Assembly (NCBI GenBank): GCA_036244855.1
Contig: BQKZ01007940.1
Location: 1-27,862, forward strand
Source of the DNA: Temnopleurus reevesii
Lineage: Eukaryota > Echinodermata > Echinoidea > Temnopleuroida > Temnopleuridae
Direction of reading: 5' to 3'
DNA: 27,862 bases
In this document: positions 26,874-27,862 of the stretch, in pieces
Numbering within the stretch: position 1 is the first letter of the stretch
Layout: each line of letters begins with the position of its first letter
The notes under the pieces: model-generated
Database searches by the model: none
Told to the model about the DNA's origin: nothing
Seen by the model: only the letters and a program-made list of their open reading frames with translations
Position numbers and translations under genes: made by a program

Positions 26874-27270
26874 GATAAAGAGAGAGATGAGGAAGGCGGA
26901 AGTAGAGATAAGAAAAAGAGTGAGTGAACAAACTCTTACATCGATGAATGAGCAAATTGCCTTACACAATTGTCAATTCAACAGGTAGGTAATACTTCTT
27001 GCCAGATTCTACACAACATGTTTCATACTTTTTTCCTTTACAAAATGACTTCCTGCACTATACTATTTTTAATCATCACATTTTTCTTTCATATGGTCCA
27101 TTGATAAATCTATAAAGATTTATGACAAGTTTTGACCCTGTTTAAATTTTCTGGAATGACTAATAGTAACTGGAATTCTGATAAACATTTTTTTCCTACA
27201 ATCTCTGACCTCAATCATGTTGCCTCCATTTGATTATTTACCCAAACCAATTCAATTCATGACTGATGTT
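26874..27270. other. Non-coding
   Basis: Begins with a purine-rich stretch (GATAAAGAGAGAGATGAGG) and then is AT-rich; no gene seen. Confidence 0.5.
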
Positions 27271-27540
27271 CTCCAGTCTCACTCTTTATACATCTTGGTT
27301 TGTAGTCTTTGGATAGTGCTCTAGTTCTTAGTCTTGATCTCCGACAAGATATCGGTCTGCACATGCAGTCTAATGGGGTGTTGTTCAAAAGTTGCAATGG
27401 ATCGTAAGTTGCAGTTGATCGGAACGTGCCAATCCAAATCATTGTTTCATGCGCGTCTTGTTAAATGTGCATACCATGCGCGAATGTAAATGCGCGTTAC
27501 AATTTGCAAAGTTGCAGTTGATTTTGAACAACACCCCCTA
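27271..27540. repeat. Direct duplicate copy 2 with complete MITE copy 5
   Basis: Copy 2 of the 226-bp duplicate, with the complete MITE (27371-27540) ending GAACAACACCCCCTA. Confidence 0.88.
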
Positions 27541-27862
27541 TGTCTTGCAACATATGAAGCCACAAAATTGCAACTGGGGAATAATTGTTAATGAAATACA
27601 AGTATTTTGGTCAGTTGGTTTAGTAGTTTGCAATTCAAGTCCATAAAGTTGAGAAAAGGTCTTGATTGACTCATGGGATTCGGTTTCTAGAGATTTTGGT
27701 CTAAAATGGAAGGGTCTCAGGTGGAGCCTTTGGTCATCCTTTAATACTCAAAACAGAGTCTCCAGTTGGTATTTACTGTCTTGGTCTCTTATTTTTAGTT
27801 TTCAATCATCCTGATCTTATGATGGATATTTTGATCTTTTTTCATCTCATTTTACAGATGGC
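27541..27862. other. Window edge; possible acceptor
   Basis: Ends with cattttacag followed by ATGGC at 27858. This could be the start of an exon of the next gene, but only five bases are visible. Confidence 0.2.

Overview
The window looks like nuclear DNA of a marine invertebrate deuterostome, most likely an echinoderm and perhaps a sea urchin. It is AT-rich and has one gene split into about twenty short exons with GT..AG introns. It is full of short non-autonomous DNA transposons and simple repeats. The species call is inference from repeat style and exon layout, because no marker gene pins it down.

The only gene I can support runs on the + strand from about 3760 to 24632. It encodes most of CTC1, the large subunit of the CST (CTC1-STN1-TEN1) telomere-maintenance complex. 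I joined the exons by splice sites and reading phase. Twenty exons give one continuous frame of about 1159 codons, or 1126 with an alternative last exon. Segments recall vertebrate CTC1: GAVTK..GIYEL, DGKLYITDATGSIPCVL, DAVRWYNFL..GRMYR, GLVPGATV, a CxxC/CxC cysteine cluster, and DDGTGEC..VLGLSPRHW. The N-terminal part (roughly the first OB fold) is not visible and probably lies upstream of the window.

Layout: 1-3713 is repeat-rich and holds a TTAA-flanked inverted-repeat element, a 60-bp minisatellite, a poly-C tract and a dispersed MITE. Exons 1-9 (3760-10928) encode the middle OB folds. The giant exon 10 (11815-12978) encodes an OB fold and a loop expanded by five ~30-residue charged repeats. 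Exons 11-19 (13354-19245) encode the C-terminal OB folds. There are two candidate last exons, at 19774 and 24442, each followed by AATAAA signals. The rest, 24853-27862, is mostly non-coding, with repeats, one unknown base (N at 26873) and possible RFX/octamer sites.

The most unusual feature is a series of partial copies of this gene's own exons in the neighbouring introns. Exon 18 is followed by one copy with an open frame and usable splice sites, and by a second, decayed copy. Exon 16 is followed by its 3' half and then its 5' half. Fragments of exons 14 and 19 also lie next to their parents. The splice acceptor of exon 8 has been amplified together with a MITE in a ~170-bp tandem array.
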